Shown piece by piece: positions 21,892-31,996 of a stretch of 64,000 nt of DNA (the first letter of the stretch is position 1; each line of letters begins with the position of its first letter). The translations under genes and the position numbers were made by a program. Source of the DNA: Blasia pusilla (taxonomy: Eukaryota > Marchantiophyta > Marchantiopsida > Blasiales); assembly GCA_050084515.1 (NCBI GenBank), contig CM114271.1, positions 23,126,001 to 23,190,000 on the forward strand. Reading direction: 5' to 3'. Below the pieces are notes generated by a model. The model was given only the letters and a program-made list of their open reading frames with translations. It had not been told where the DNA came from and searched no databases.

Positions 21892-21924
21892 TCTTTCACA
21901 GCCGGGTGACTTGTTCAGGAGGAG

Positions 21925-22203
21925 CAATAAGAGGAGAGGAAGAGAGGAAGAGAGGAAGAGATGAGAGAGGAGAGAGGAAACTACCTTCAACCCAAAGAGA
22001 TATTTTTTTTGAAGAGAGTTTCCTTTGATTTGAAGAGAGTTTCCGTTGGGTTGAAGAAGGAAACTTTGGTCTGAATTTTTTGCATTTTTGTTCTCAGTGT
22101 TTAAGCACTCCAACAGAATTTTTTTTCCTCTTCCATATTTTGGCAACCCACCTGAATCCGACGGGTTGCAATTTGCACAAAATTTTAAAAACTAAAAAAT
22201 CAA
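21925..22203 (+). repeat. GA-rich dispersed repeat module, copy A
   Basis: Starts with a purine run (AGAGGAGAGGAAGAGAGG) and continues with AACTACCTTCAACC, GATTTGAAGAGAGTTTC, GGGTTGAAGAAGG and CCGACGGGTTGCAA. About 280 bp match 36912-37204 in the same order and orientation, so this is a dispersed repeat, perhaps a transposon end. The TNP2 remnant begins directly after it. Confidence 0.8.
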
Positions 22204-23520
22204 ATCACCTCTATGATGATGAAATGGTTGTTGATGAAAGTGGGACTGAGAATATTAACCTCAATAAAACCAATGATCCCAATATCCCATCTGATTTTCA
22301 GGAACTTGCTGCAGCATGCAAGCCACTCTTCCTAGGAGCGAAGAGTTCTTTATTTGCATTTGTTATGCTCCTTTTCAATGTTGGTGCTACCCATGGGGTC
22401 CCCAATATTGTAATTGATGAGATATTGAAACTCCTATGTAAGATGGTACTCCCATCTGAAAATCTTGTCCCACCATCATACTATGCAGCAAATAAACTCA
22501 TTAGTAAACTTGGTTTGAGCTAAAACTCTATACATGCGTGCCCTAAAGGGTGTGTTCTATTTCGAGGGGAATTGGAAGATGGAGAAAATTGCCCAAAGTG
22601 TGGGAATGCTAGGTTCAACCAAGTCGGGAAATCTTTAGTACCAAACAAGGTATTGAGACACTTCCCTATAATCCCTAGGATGCGGCAAATGTATAAGTGT
22701 AGGGCTTTGTCAGAGTTATTGATCAAATCTTCCAAAAACAAGAGTAAGGATGGCATGTTGAGGCATGTAGGAGACAGCAAGGCTTGAAATCATATTGATT
22801 GTTTATACCCAGACTTTGTTGTAGAGAGTAGGAATTGTAGGTTTGGTTTGGCACTTGATGGTGTCAATCCATACTCTGATAAGGCTAGCTCATGGTCAAC
22901 ATGGCCAATCCTATTGGTTAATTACAATTTGCCAGCTTGGCTTCAAACCAAGAAGTTTTTGTCATGTTGGCTCTTATCATACATGGCAAGGAGAGTGTGA
23001 ATGGAGAAAATATCAACACTTTTTTGGCCCCCTTGGTAGAGGAGTTTAGGGAGTTGTGGAATGGAATTGAATTCCAAGATGTTTGTAGACCACACAGGTA
23101 TTTGGGGTTCAAATTTAGAGCCATGATATTGTGGACTATAAATGATTACCCAACATATGGCACAATCTCAAGGCAAAGCCATGGTGGGACACTCGCGTGT
23201 ACAGTATGTGGACCTTATATGCATTCGTATTTCTCCAAACTATGTGGAAAGCCCATATTTGGTTGCCATCGAAGACATCTTCTAGTAGACCATGTTTGTA
23301 GAGGACGAGCTTACGGCTTCCAATTCAATGATGAAGGAGAAACTAGACCAGCGCCTCCAAGAATTACAATTGATCAAATTCTTAGATGGGCGGAGGAGAA
23401 AAAACATATGATGACAAAGGTGTTTGAGAGGATGCTCCTACTAATCCATACAAGAGGACGGGAGTGAAGCGGCGAAGTATTTTGTTTGATTTTCCATATT
23501 GGAAAGTATCCAACATCATG
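22204..23520 (+). pseudogene. CACTA transposase, TNP2 domain
   Basis: Frames read LPSENLVPPSYYAANKLISK, IHACPKGCVLFRGELEDGE, CPKCGNARF, VLRHFPIIPRMRQMY and DGMLRHVGDS. Then come FGLALDGVNPYSDKASS, WPILLVNYNLPAWLQTKKF, and, after a shift near 22955, INTFLAPLVEEFRELWNG, AMILWTINDYPTYGTIS and GHRRHLL-like CHRRHLLVDH, ending FDFPYWK. This follows the TNP2/transposase_21 family from its zinc-binding lead to mid-domain. Stops at 22521 and 22785 and the shift make it inactive. The later catalytic half is missing; DUF4218 lies upstream instead. Confidence 0.9.
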
Positions 23521-24060
23521 TTTATTTCTGGTTTTCCCGTTTGAAGTGTATCTTTGCTTGCTGATCTATAAATATTTATATATGTATATATATATTTCCT
23601 TGGCCTGAAAGTAGGATCTTCTAATATGACACACCCTAGATGTTAGCATGTGGAGAAAAAAAATCTCTGAAAATATAGTTAAGACTCTAAGGTTGTGACT
23701 TTAAATCACAATGGACTGGGAGGTTTAGAGGGGTTATCTGTAAGTTCTCCTTAGCTTTCATTTCTTTTATATTGAATAATTTTGCAACTTAATTTCAAAT
23801 TGGTAACATTTGTTAATTTTTACTATTTATAATATGATTCATGGGTTTCTAAATATGTAGGGCAGAGGTGGATCAACCACGCCAACAAGTATAGGTGTTA
23901 TTGAGAATGGACAAAGGGAAAAGCAAGAGAGCCTTGTAAGTTAACTCTCCTTATGTCTATATTCTTTTACTACATTGAGATTTCTGTTGTTGCATCAGAG
24001 CTTCTCATACTACTATGTATTCATTCTCCTTGGTTTGTATGTATGAAAACTATAGGCTTG
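23521..24060 (+). other. AT-rich spacer, possible intron
   Basis: No frame of note. TGGAAAG|GTATCC at about 23502-23508 could be a donor site and the stretch an intron of a CACTA gene. Confidence 0.3.
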
Positions 24061-25453
24061 AGGACTAACGAGCCTCAACAAGAAACACCAGCAACGAGTG
24101 AGAGCCTCTTCACTTGAGGTTCACAAGTGAGTATTGACCTATGTGTTATATCTTGCTTCAGTGTTTGATTTATTTTCATACAATTAGTGCTAAGTGAAGA
24201 GTATAAGCATATATTTATTTGATTTCAGATGAGTGTTGAGTCCATCATAAGTACCCAACTTCTGAAGGTAGAGAAGAAATGGAGTGAAGATATGGAAGTC
24301 ATAAAGGGTGATCTTGATTAGAAATTGGAGAGGAACCAACTTCTTTGGGAGAAGAAGATGAACCTGAACCAATCCAATCCTTGATAGAGGAGAAGTTGGA
24401 GAAGAAAAAAAAGGAACAGAAAGAGGCCTTCTCCATGCTTGTTGAAATTATCAACAAGCTTTCAGAGAACAGGAGGCATAAAGTGCATACATCCGGTCCA
24501 TCTAGGGGCCTTACTACGAGTCAACAAGATGGTAAGAGCTCTCTCTTGAGCAATCTAATTTTGAAACATTTGGTAATCAAATTACCTATAAATTCATGAC
24601 CCTTCCTTTTAAATTGTATGGCAAGCCGTGCTAGTCTTGAGGATAAGCATGCAGGTCTTGGAGCAGATGTTGTGGGTGTGGAGAAGGAGGTATCAAGGGA
24701 GTTACATGGGCGAAGCCATGTCACTCAAGCTAGTAAGTGTTGAGTTCAATCTGTTTCCTTTGGTTGATTCCATGTACATGATTCCTTATAGTCATGATTT
24801 ATTGTGTTTCTTATAAACAATGTTGTTGTATGATAAACAACAAGTGAAATGAAGTGAAATCCTCTTTGCCCTCTAGTAAAAACAGACGAGCAACCCTCTT
24901 AAGTGTGCTTATCTTCCCATTTTTTGTTGTTGTCTCTATTTTTTCTATCAATTTTGATACCCCATGGGCAGATTTGATTGTTGCAGAGAACCAGTCTTCT
25001 CCACAAAAAAAAAAGTGTTACAAGAGTGTTATTTGAAGCCATTCAAGCAGCAAGTAGTGAACAAGACAATGATCTCAAGTCATGGAGCAACAAGAAACAC
25101 ACAGGGAAGGTATATACACTCGAAAAAAACACATTTTTGGTTGCCATAATCAGAACTTAGTTCTACTGCTATTGTATTATACCTGAGATATCAGATCCCG
25201 ATAATACTTTGGAGTGTTTGTCCAATATGTGTCTATAATGACTCATCCTTGTATCTTGGGTTTGCAGATTCGTGTAGGAGATAATGTTAAACTCACCAAG
25301 CCCAAGCTCAACAATACAATTATGGGTAGTGGTGTTGTATCGGGTTTGATTGGACAGGAAAAATTTCACGGGAATGACATTCCACTTGGGTTGATGCGAG
25401 TGGATCTCAAGTTTGTCCAATTTGCGTTCTTGGATCATAAGTTATGGCAGTAA
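24060..25453 (+). pseudogene. Second CACTA gene (coiled coil plus En/Spm-type C-terminus)
   Basis: Short exon-like frames. About 24230-24600 is charged and helical (VEKKWSEDMEV, QSLIEEKLEKKKKEQKEAF), a probable coiled coil. The last piece, after TTTGCAG at 25268, reads IRVGDNVKLTKPKLNNTIMG and IPLGLMRVDLKFVQFAFLD and stops at 25451. The layout (coiled coil, then a small beta-rich tail) fits the TNP1/Ptta-like protein of plant CACTA elements. Several AG/GT pairs suggest introns. I cannot assemble a continuous frame, so call it a broken or multi-exon gene. Confidence 0.55.
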
Positions 25454-25459
25454 AATGAG

Positions 25460-26000
25460 GCTGACATGTCATCCCAATACACTTTGGGTAACGCTCTTGG
25501 AAGTTCACTACTTTGGCCTAAAGTAAATTTGAAGAAATTATAGGCTTGTATTCTAAATTCATACCTCTATGTTTAGGTGTAGGAATTAATTACACTACCA
25601 CATGTTCTATTATTATATATCTCTCTGTAATCTTGGACCCATCAGAAATTTACCATTGATTACATGTAGTAATTTTCTGCTTATATGAAAATACTCAACT
25701 TTCTTCTTGTTTTGATTAAGCAATGTGAGTGGAGACTCATTAGGTCTGAATGCTTTCATTGCATTCAAACAATGGATAGGAGTTTCCGATCTAAAATATC
25801 TAGGTCTTTCCTTTGTTTTGCTTATTTTATCAATGCATTGTAAGAGTGAAAGAAAGTGTTACACCCCGTAGGGGAGGGAACCATTGCCTTCTTGCATGAG
25901 ACCCACTATTATCAACCGTGTAATCATTGAATCATTTGATCATTGAAAAAACTTATTCAAAGACTAAAATATTTTACATGATGTGCAATCCAAATCACAT
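25460..26000 (+). other. CACTA 3' non-coding DNA
   Basis: AT-rich DNA between the last frame and the subterminal repeats; no gene or RNA seen. Confidence 0.4.
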
Positions 26001-26019
26001 CCAACAAAAATGCATCCCT

Positions 26020-26860
26020 AGTCATATTAATGAATCATATGGTCATAGAAAGGTAACCTAGAGTCATATAAGCTTGTCATACACATAATATTAGTCATAT
26101 TGACAAAGCAAATAGTCATACCAAGAGGTAAAACTCTAGTCATAAACAACAATGTAGTCATTTATTCAAGTCATATTAAACCAGCATCCAATCATACTCA
26201 GTATAATCGTAAGTCATTTAGAAGTCATGTTCCTAGTCATATTCATCTATCCTAGTTATATTAATGTAATCCAGAGTCATATACTCCCGTCATATGTATA
26301 ATTCCAGTCATATTACCAAAACAAGAAGTTATAAACAATAATAATTCTAGTCATAAAGAATATGTAGTCATCTACAAGAGGCAAGTGTTTGGGGTCCTAG
26401 TCATATTGACCAAGTCATACATGGGAGTCATAAATAACCATTCACAGTTATTTTGACACAAAAAAGGGATCAATATGACTGACACATATTTTACAGCTCA
26501 GTCATACAGATGAAAATACAGTCATTGTTTTAAAATTTGTGGATCAATATGACTCGTGACTTATCTAATAAATGATTGACACATGTCATGATGTAAGTCA
26601 TGAGGCTTGCCGTCGTACCATGTCATATGTTGACATGACGATCATATTATATGACTAGGATTTCTCATTATTACGCGATTGATGATGTGTCAGTCATTAA
26701 AGTATATAACTAGGTCTTTCATTCCAAAATGACTCTAGTCATGGTATGGTATATGACTAGGCTTTTATGACTCCATGAGTCACTAGTCATTTCTAGTCAT
26801 TTAAACACACATGTGACTCGGGTGAGTCATATGAGCTAGTCATAGATTCCATATTTTCTT
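26020..26860 (+). repeat. CACTA right subterminal repeat zone (GTCAT words)
   Basis: The words AGTCATA, GTCATAT and TAGTCAT and their complements recur every 15-40 bp in both orientations up to the right terminus. CACTA transposition proteins bind arrays of such short subterminal motifs. The left end has fewer but similar words (GTGACTC, GAGTCATT). Confidence 0.8.
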
Positions 26861-26866
26861 ATAGTG
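26849..26866 (-). repeat. CACTA right terminal inverted repeat
   Basis: The reverse complement reads CACTATAAGAAAATATGG and matches the left end in CACTA plus the AGAAAA core. It closes a 0.9-kb zone of GTCAT-type subterminal repeats. Confidence 0.7.
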
Positions 26867-27235
26867 ATTATGATAGAGTAATTGTTGGCAAAAGGTGAAA
26901 GAACACCAGATTTCTTGTGTTCTCACATGTTTTTTTTCATAACGATATACAGGTTGATCAGAGAGTGCTCAAGGAGCAATCTAAGAGTCTTGGACAATAT
27001 CACAAGGCACAAAAACATGTACATGTTTGCCTATAAGGCCATTTCCATATGAGATGATACTCTCATAGTCTAACAGACTATCAAGCATCGTATCTACAAG
27101 GGTCCTCTTAGTACCTTTATCAATTCGTAATTTTATGTGGTGTCATATCTACCAAAGGCCATTGGGAACCCTGAGTACTCTCCTTTGTTGCTTCGCTAAA
27201 CCCTGAGTCCTATTTGGGTGCACAAGATGGACGAC

Positions 27236-28440
27236 TGAGATAGAGGACCGCATAAGTTTTTGGGAGTTGCGGGTACTATAGAGTTGCACGACTTCATTAC
27301 GGAATTTAGGAGTTGGTGTGACTCTTAGAGGGCCAAGAACTCTAGAGAGTTCAATCCTTTTATGGCATTGAATGGGATGTTCCAACACCTACAAGGGGAA
27401 CCCATGGATGATTACCATGAGTTTTCCTAGAGGTGTACACATGAGATTGAAACATGGAGACTCTATTATGATCCATATTATGTGTCATGGACTAAGCCAT
27501 TTCCATATAAAGAGGAGGAGCTAAGGGAGGCTACTTCCTCTACCACTAGTGAAAATCAAGGAGGGAAGAGTCAGAATGGGGCGGTTGCATCATCCACTCG
27601 GGTTTGTCCTAGGCTCAACCCCATGGTTGAGTTCTTTGCGGAGTTGCGGAGAAACTACCAAGGATACGAATCGAGAAGTTGCGGAGTATCCACGACTTCC
27701 ATAGGGGTACATGGGAGAGTTTGCGAGAGATTTTTACTTGTCTACATCATCTTATTAGTGTCACTCAAGGATGATAGAGGCCAAGGCCATTCAGGCATGG
27801 TATGGGATACTGGAACAAGACTTGCAAAAACGGGTGAGGGATGCGGTACTTCTGTTGCGCACCCCTCCCCTACGTTGGGAGATGTCTTTGAGGTAGTAGA
27901 GTATATTGAATGCAACATGGTCGAGAAGAGTGTAGCAGCCATGGGTCATGCGCAAGAGTAGTCAGGATTGCACACAACACCAATGTAGCAATGTGGATTT
28001 TGAGAGGGAGGTTATCATGAGCATGTGCCACAGCAACCTATGTCATCATATGCGGGTCAGCAATAGCCACTAAGAGTTATTTATTGGGTATGTGGTGGAG
28101 CCCATTGTCAACAATATTGCACGTGTCAGTGTGGTAGATACGTGCCCCAACCTAGAGGATGAGATGGGCTTGCACCAAGAGTATATCACGATCAATGCGA
28201 TCATTATCAACAATATGGTCATACATATGTTAGGTGCTTTAGTTGATATCTAGAGTTACATCTGGACCAAGGGCCATAGAGGGCACTTGAGCAAATTTGG
28301 GGTCTTTGTGGGCCTAGAGGTTGTGTGTTAGGTGGTCTTGCATGGGGGCCATGGAGTTGGATTTTCCCGTGGGGGTGGTGGATTTTCCCGTGGGGGTGGT
28401 GGATTTTCCCGGAGAGGAGGTAGAGGTCTGCCACCTAGAT
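27236..28440 (+). pseudogene. gag of DNMT-gypsy copy 3
   Basis: Readable pieces: GTIELHDFITEF, NPFMALNGMFQHLQGEPMDD, NPMVEFFAELRRNYQGYE and EYIECNMVEKSV. These align with copy 2 gag. Knuckle remnants occur near 28085 and 28195. Three near-copies of a 22-bp word (TGGATTTTCCCGTGGGGGTG) at about 28355-28410 replace the Gly-Arg tail. Confidence 0.75.
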
Positions 28441-28559
28441 GAGCTAATCAAGGGAGACTTGGAGCATGAGGGTGGGATGGCTACTTAGATAGAGCATTTG
28501 CGACAGAAGATTGCCGTGATGGCACTAAGGTTACCCGATGCCGATCAGTGCCATCGACA

Positions 28560-29525
28560 TCATATGGCGCAACTAGAGATATGTAGGATCCTGGTTGGAT
28601 CTATAGAGCTACACAAATCGAGGCATCCATTATTATAACACATGGAGTAGTTGAAAAGTTGGATCCACAAAGAGGGGAAGCCAGGAAATAGACCAGGATT
28701 CCTTAGTCTTTTATTTTGTCCAAGGCGATGAGGACATCGATGGGTCTTAATCAGAGTTCCCAGAGAGTGGATGTTGTTAATTGGTATGCAGACACCAAGG
28801 ACGAGGGGAGAAGCGAGTGTCACGACTCTTATTTCTGATGCTCAGGAGGAACCCATGTCTAGTATGTGGTTGGGGGCACCACTACTATGTATCCCGCCCC
28901 ATGGTTTTCACTTGGCTGCTACACTATGTGAGCATGAAGATGGTGTAACTGCCTCACGTTTAGAGGTGGTTGAAGAGGAGGTGGTGGACCTACACTTGGA
29001 GTTTTCCTTGGGTTATTGGGAGGAGTAAAAATCCTATAGACTAGGATGGCAGTCAGGTGATGGGCGACTTAGCTTGTACTTGTTTGATTCACGAGTGGAG
29101 TGATTGAGCGATAGTTAGGAGAAACAAAAACTCTGGCAACCTTTAGTAGCCCCATCACATGGCCCAACGATTTGATGGAGGGTCATGTATATGTGGAGGA
29201 TACACTCGTGACTTACACCCATATGGAGAGGAGTGTTATGGTTGCAGCATCATTCCGTGGAGGAGAGTGTCTTTGTGGGGCTCGAGTGAGGAGCTTTGAC
29301 GCTTGGCTGATGAGCACGTGTAGATGGCATGGAGTGAGGCATTTGCACCAAAGCGTGACGGGTCAAAGAAACCCGAGGTAGCCGAGGGTGCTACGATGTC
29401 ACCTTTTGACACCGCACCCATTGTGTTGCGTATCTTAGAGGAGTGTATTCGAGTGTTGGATCTATTTTGAGGGATCAATATTCAGTTGGTTGATGTTTTG
29501 CAGGCATGCCTACGCGTGCGACGGT
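28560..29525 (+). pseudogene. Linker and DNMT motif I, copy 3 (protease core deleted)
   Basis: FHLAATLCEHEDGVTASRLE aligns with the linker of copy 2 near 15810. About 60 residues later the frame reads SYRLGWQSGDGRL, which in copy 2 follows the protease, so the DSGA-bearing core is deleted. The end reads TPIVLRILEECIRVLDLF, a stop, then a motif I remnant (QACLRVRRYW). Confidence 0.75.
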
Positions 29526-29535
29526 ACTGGGGGGC

Positions 29536-30486
29536 CAAGGGGGGAAGAGAGTTTTTTTTTTTGGGGGGATTTCAAAAAGAGAAATTGGTTGGAAAGCTGG
29601 TGCCAGCGTAAGTTCAGCCAACGGTTTGAGCCGGAAGTCATCTTCTTGGAATAACATGTGAGACCAAGAAGATGCCCCATGCGACTTGGCCCTTACTATC
29701 TAGTTCCCTTTTGTATGGAAGTTTCTTGCCCTAAACCTCAAGATCCACATCCAAGATGTAAATTTTTCCATCATGAATTTTCCATCATCATCCTTTTTCT
29801 ACTTGGTGCCTCCTTCTACTCTCTCATTTCATTTTTTTAACATGTTGTTGACCTTGTTACGGCCCCTATAATAATAGACTCGAATGCCAAGCCCGCAAAA
29901 TGCAAATTATTCTTCAAGGTTCTCAACCCTCGGATATGAATGTTTTAACAATAAAACGAATGTAAACTCCACATGAATGAGAAGGTGTTAGGTATTAATG
30001 CTCTCGTTAATACCAATCTCTCATGCTGTGTGGCCAGCAGGTTTTTGGCTCTTTATGCCCCCCCCTCCTTTGTATCCCCATGGGTTTTCTATTAAAGTTT
30101 ATATTCTTTCTCCCAACCTCTAAACATATGGCCGGCAATCTCAACTCTGGACTGTTTTAGTTCCGATGGTATACATGCTTCCAAACCTCCAAAGGATTCA
30201 TGAAATTCGAAACCGGGGGTTGGTTCGTATATGCGTTTTATTTTTACAAATAACTTTTTTTATTTTATCTCACGGCCTCGATCTTTCCGATCTGCATATT
30301 AGCGGATGTGGGTGGCTAAGTTAGGGTTGCGGTCTAGTTCGCACTGAGGAGGAGTCGCAAGCTCATGGACATAAATTTAGTGTAAGAACGAAGTGGTCTT
30401 GGTCTGCTGCGATTGCGGCGGTGGATAGTTTATTTTGTTGAAACGTTGTGTCGAGTTAGGAACGGGAACGAACTGCGAGAAACACC
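29536..30486 (+). other. Upstream region of bL20m, with a LINE-like tail
   Basis: About 30020-30110 matches the tail after the LINE-like ORF at 34.97-35.04 kb (CTCTTTATGCCCCCCC, then TTTGTA, then ATGGGTTTTC). The remaining 350 bp before the start codon are GC-richer and probably hold the promoter and 5' UTR of the ribosomal gene; no clear TATA box. Confidence 0.5.
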
Positions 30487-31996
30487 ATGAACAATTGGGA
30501 GATCCTGCAGCTGGCCAAGGGCTTTCGGGGCAGATCGAAGAACTGCATCCGCATTGCGAGAGAGCGTGTGGAAAAAGCGCTGCAGTATGCCTACCGTGAT
30601 CGCCGCAACAAGAAGCGAGACATGCGGGGTCTGTGGATTCAACGCATCAACGCCGGCACTCGTCAACATGGGGTAATTCCGTATTCCTGAGTTTGAGCGT
30701 CTTCCAATATGTCATGTGAAAGGAATCCCCCCTAGAGTCGTTGTTTTGTTTACGATAGGAGTAGAGCGAGTACAACTAAGTCCTCGTTTGGACCTGGAGT
30801 AACTTATAGTTAGTCAGTTTTTACGCGAGCCTAGTACACACATTAAGTGCATCGCGTTTGTGCGGTTTCAGGATTTGCTTCCTTGATGGTGCTATGAACC
30901 TTAAAAGTGTTTTCGGATCACTAACGCCTGATCTATCTGAAAGTTCTGAGTCCTAGCAGCTTACTGCCTTCGTGGCCTGATTGGTTATCCAACCCGTCTC
31001 AAGCGAAGGATGGTCGGGAGAGGCTTTTCCCCATGGGAAAAACTTCGCTTAGGACACGGAGTCCACTCCAGTAGGAGCTTTCAAACCGAGTGGCCCCTTC
31101 GAGTGACTCCCAGCACATCCCAGCACAGATGGTACTTCAAGTGACCAGTCTAGTAACACAACTTTAATGTGCTACATCCGGCTGAAACTGATCAGGACAT
31201 CCTTGCGACTGGATAACTCTGAAAGGGACTGCAGCTATATTTCATGGTCAGAACAGAGTCGGTGGAGAAACATTCCAATCGAACCAACTAGATTTCCCTG
31301 CTGTCTGGTGCCTGTGCACAAATTTGTTGCTAACGATCACTCGAAAATATGTGAAATGTGAAATATGTAAGAGCCACTCCCCTTAGGGATCGTCCGCTTC
31401 ATTTTGCTATTCAGGAGTCAGGGTCTTTAGTCATCAGCACATCCCAGCACAGAAGGTACTTGTAGTGACCTATCTAGTAACATATTTAAATGTGCAACAT
31501 ACAGCTTAGACCGATTAAGCCATTCTTTTTTAATGGATGAACTTGAAAGGGACTGAAGCGACATCGCGAGCTCCCATTAGCATCCTGTGTCAGTAATTCA
31601 AGAATACGTTGTAGTGCCCAGACTAGCATAGGGCTGTTCTATTGCCGCACGCAGCGGAAAATAATGACAAGGATCTACTGATCGAATTCTGCGCCATTGA
31701 GCAGATCAGGATGTTCACGTGAGCACAACCTCTAGGCCTCTTGCTTTCTTTTAGACGCGCACGTATTTTCACGCATATTGGGTTTGTTTTACTTCCAAAC
31801 GTAATCGTTCACCTGACGTTGGCGCATGTGGTTGTCGCAGGTAAACTACGGGCAGTTTATGCACGGTTTGAACCAAGAGAATGTTCAGTTGAACAGGAAG
31901 GTGCTTTCTGAAATTGCTATGCATGAGCCTTTCAGTTTTAAGACTCTTGTTGATGTGTCCCGAAGTGCTTTCCCACACACTTACTTGAAGAAGTGA
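30487..31996 (+). CDS. Mitochondrial-type large ribosomal subunit protein bL20
   Basis: Two exons, 30487-30672 and 31841-31996, give 113 aa. The intron is 1168 bp with GT-AG ends (GGG|GTAATT, GTCGCAG|GTAAAC) and lies between codons. Exon 1 reads [20 protein letters not shown] and [20 protein letters not shown], exon 2 [20 protein letters not shown] and [12 protein letters not shown]. These are the N-terminal rRNA-binding helix and globular tail of bL20, needed for assembly of the large subunit on 23S-type rRNA. Length fits the family (about 115-125 aa). It matches the plant nuclear form of mitochondrial type; plastid L20 is normally plastid-encoded. No long presequence is visible. It is an intact host gene between transposon blocks. 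Confidence 0.93.
31111..31235 (+). repeat. Direct repeat in bL20m intron, unit 1
   Basis: CAGCACATCCCAGCACAGA...GAAAGGGACTG recurs at 31435-31560 with about 75-80 percent identity and the same order of words (GGTACTT, GTGACC, CTAGTAACA, AATGTGC). Confidence 0.8.
31435..31560 (+). repeat. Direct repeat in bL20m intron, unit 2
   Basis: Second unit of the intronic pair described at 31111. Confidence 0.8.

Larger units (their letters stand above)
13500..21920 (+). mobile_element. DNMT-gypsy copy 2: gag-PR-DNMT-RT-RH-IN-PHD
   Basis: The most complete copy of the family. Gag starts near 13925; pol runs in one frame from about 15171 to 20105 and in the next to 21136. The 3' LTR begins at about 21312 with TGTGGTACAC. 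The leader at 13500-13920 has no gene and does not match the copy 1 LTR, so the 5' LTR appears lost. Pol has nine in-frame stops (15489, 15645, 16926, 16941, 17046, 18009, 18954, 18960, 19431). One of them, at 18009, may be a natural leaky stop. The copy is inserted among CACTA genes and is younger than copy 1, judged by its better reading frames. Confidence 0.92.
21137..21920 (+). repeat. 3' UTR and 3' LTR of copy 2 (complex, truncated)
   Basis: After the pol stop, a purine-rich word GTTAGGGAGGCGAG (likely polypurine tract) precedes TGTGGTACACTTG at 21312, the probable LTR start. Copy 4 shows the matching CTAGGGGGCGG then TTGTGTGG. A 106-bp segment at 21310-21415 recurs at 21786-21891. A short word (TTTCACAGCCGGGTGAC, about 21895) matches the interior of the copy 1 and copy 4 LTRs. 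Similarity to the element then ends. Confidence 0.6.
27150..29535 (+). mobile_element. DNMT-gypsy copy 3 (gag to start of DNMT)
   Basis: Starts within gag (AGTIELHDFITEF near 27265), continues through nucleocapsid and linker, has lost the protease core, and stops in DNMT motif I. Both ends are abrupt. It is too decayed to function and is collinear with copy 2, so it is an independent truncated insertion. Confidence 0.8.
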
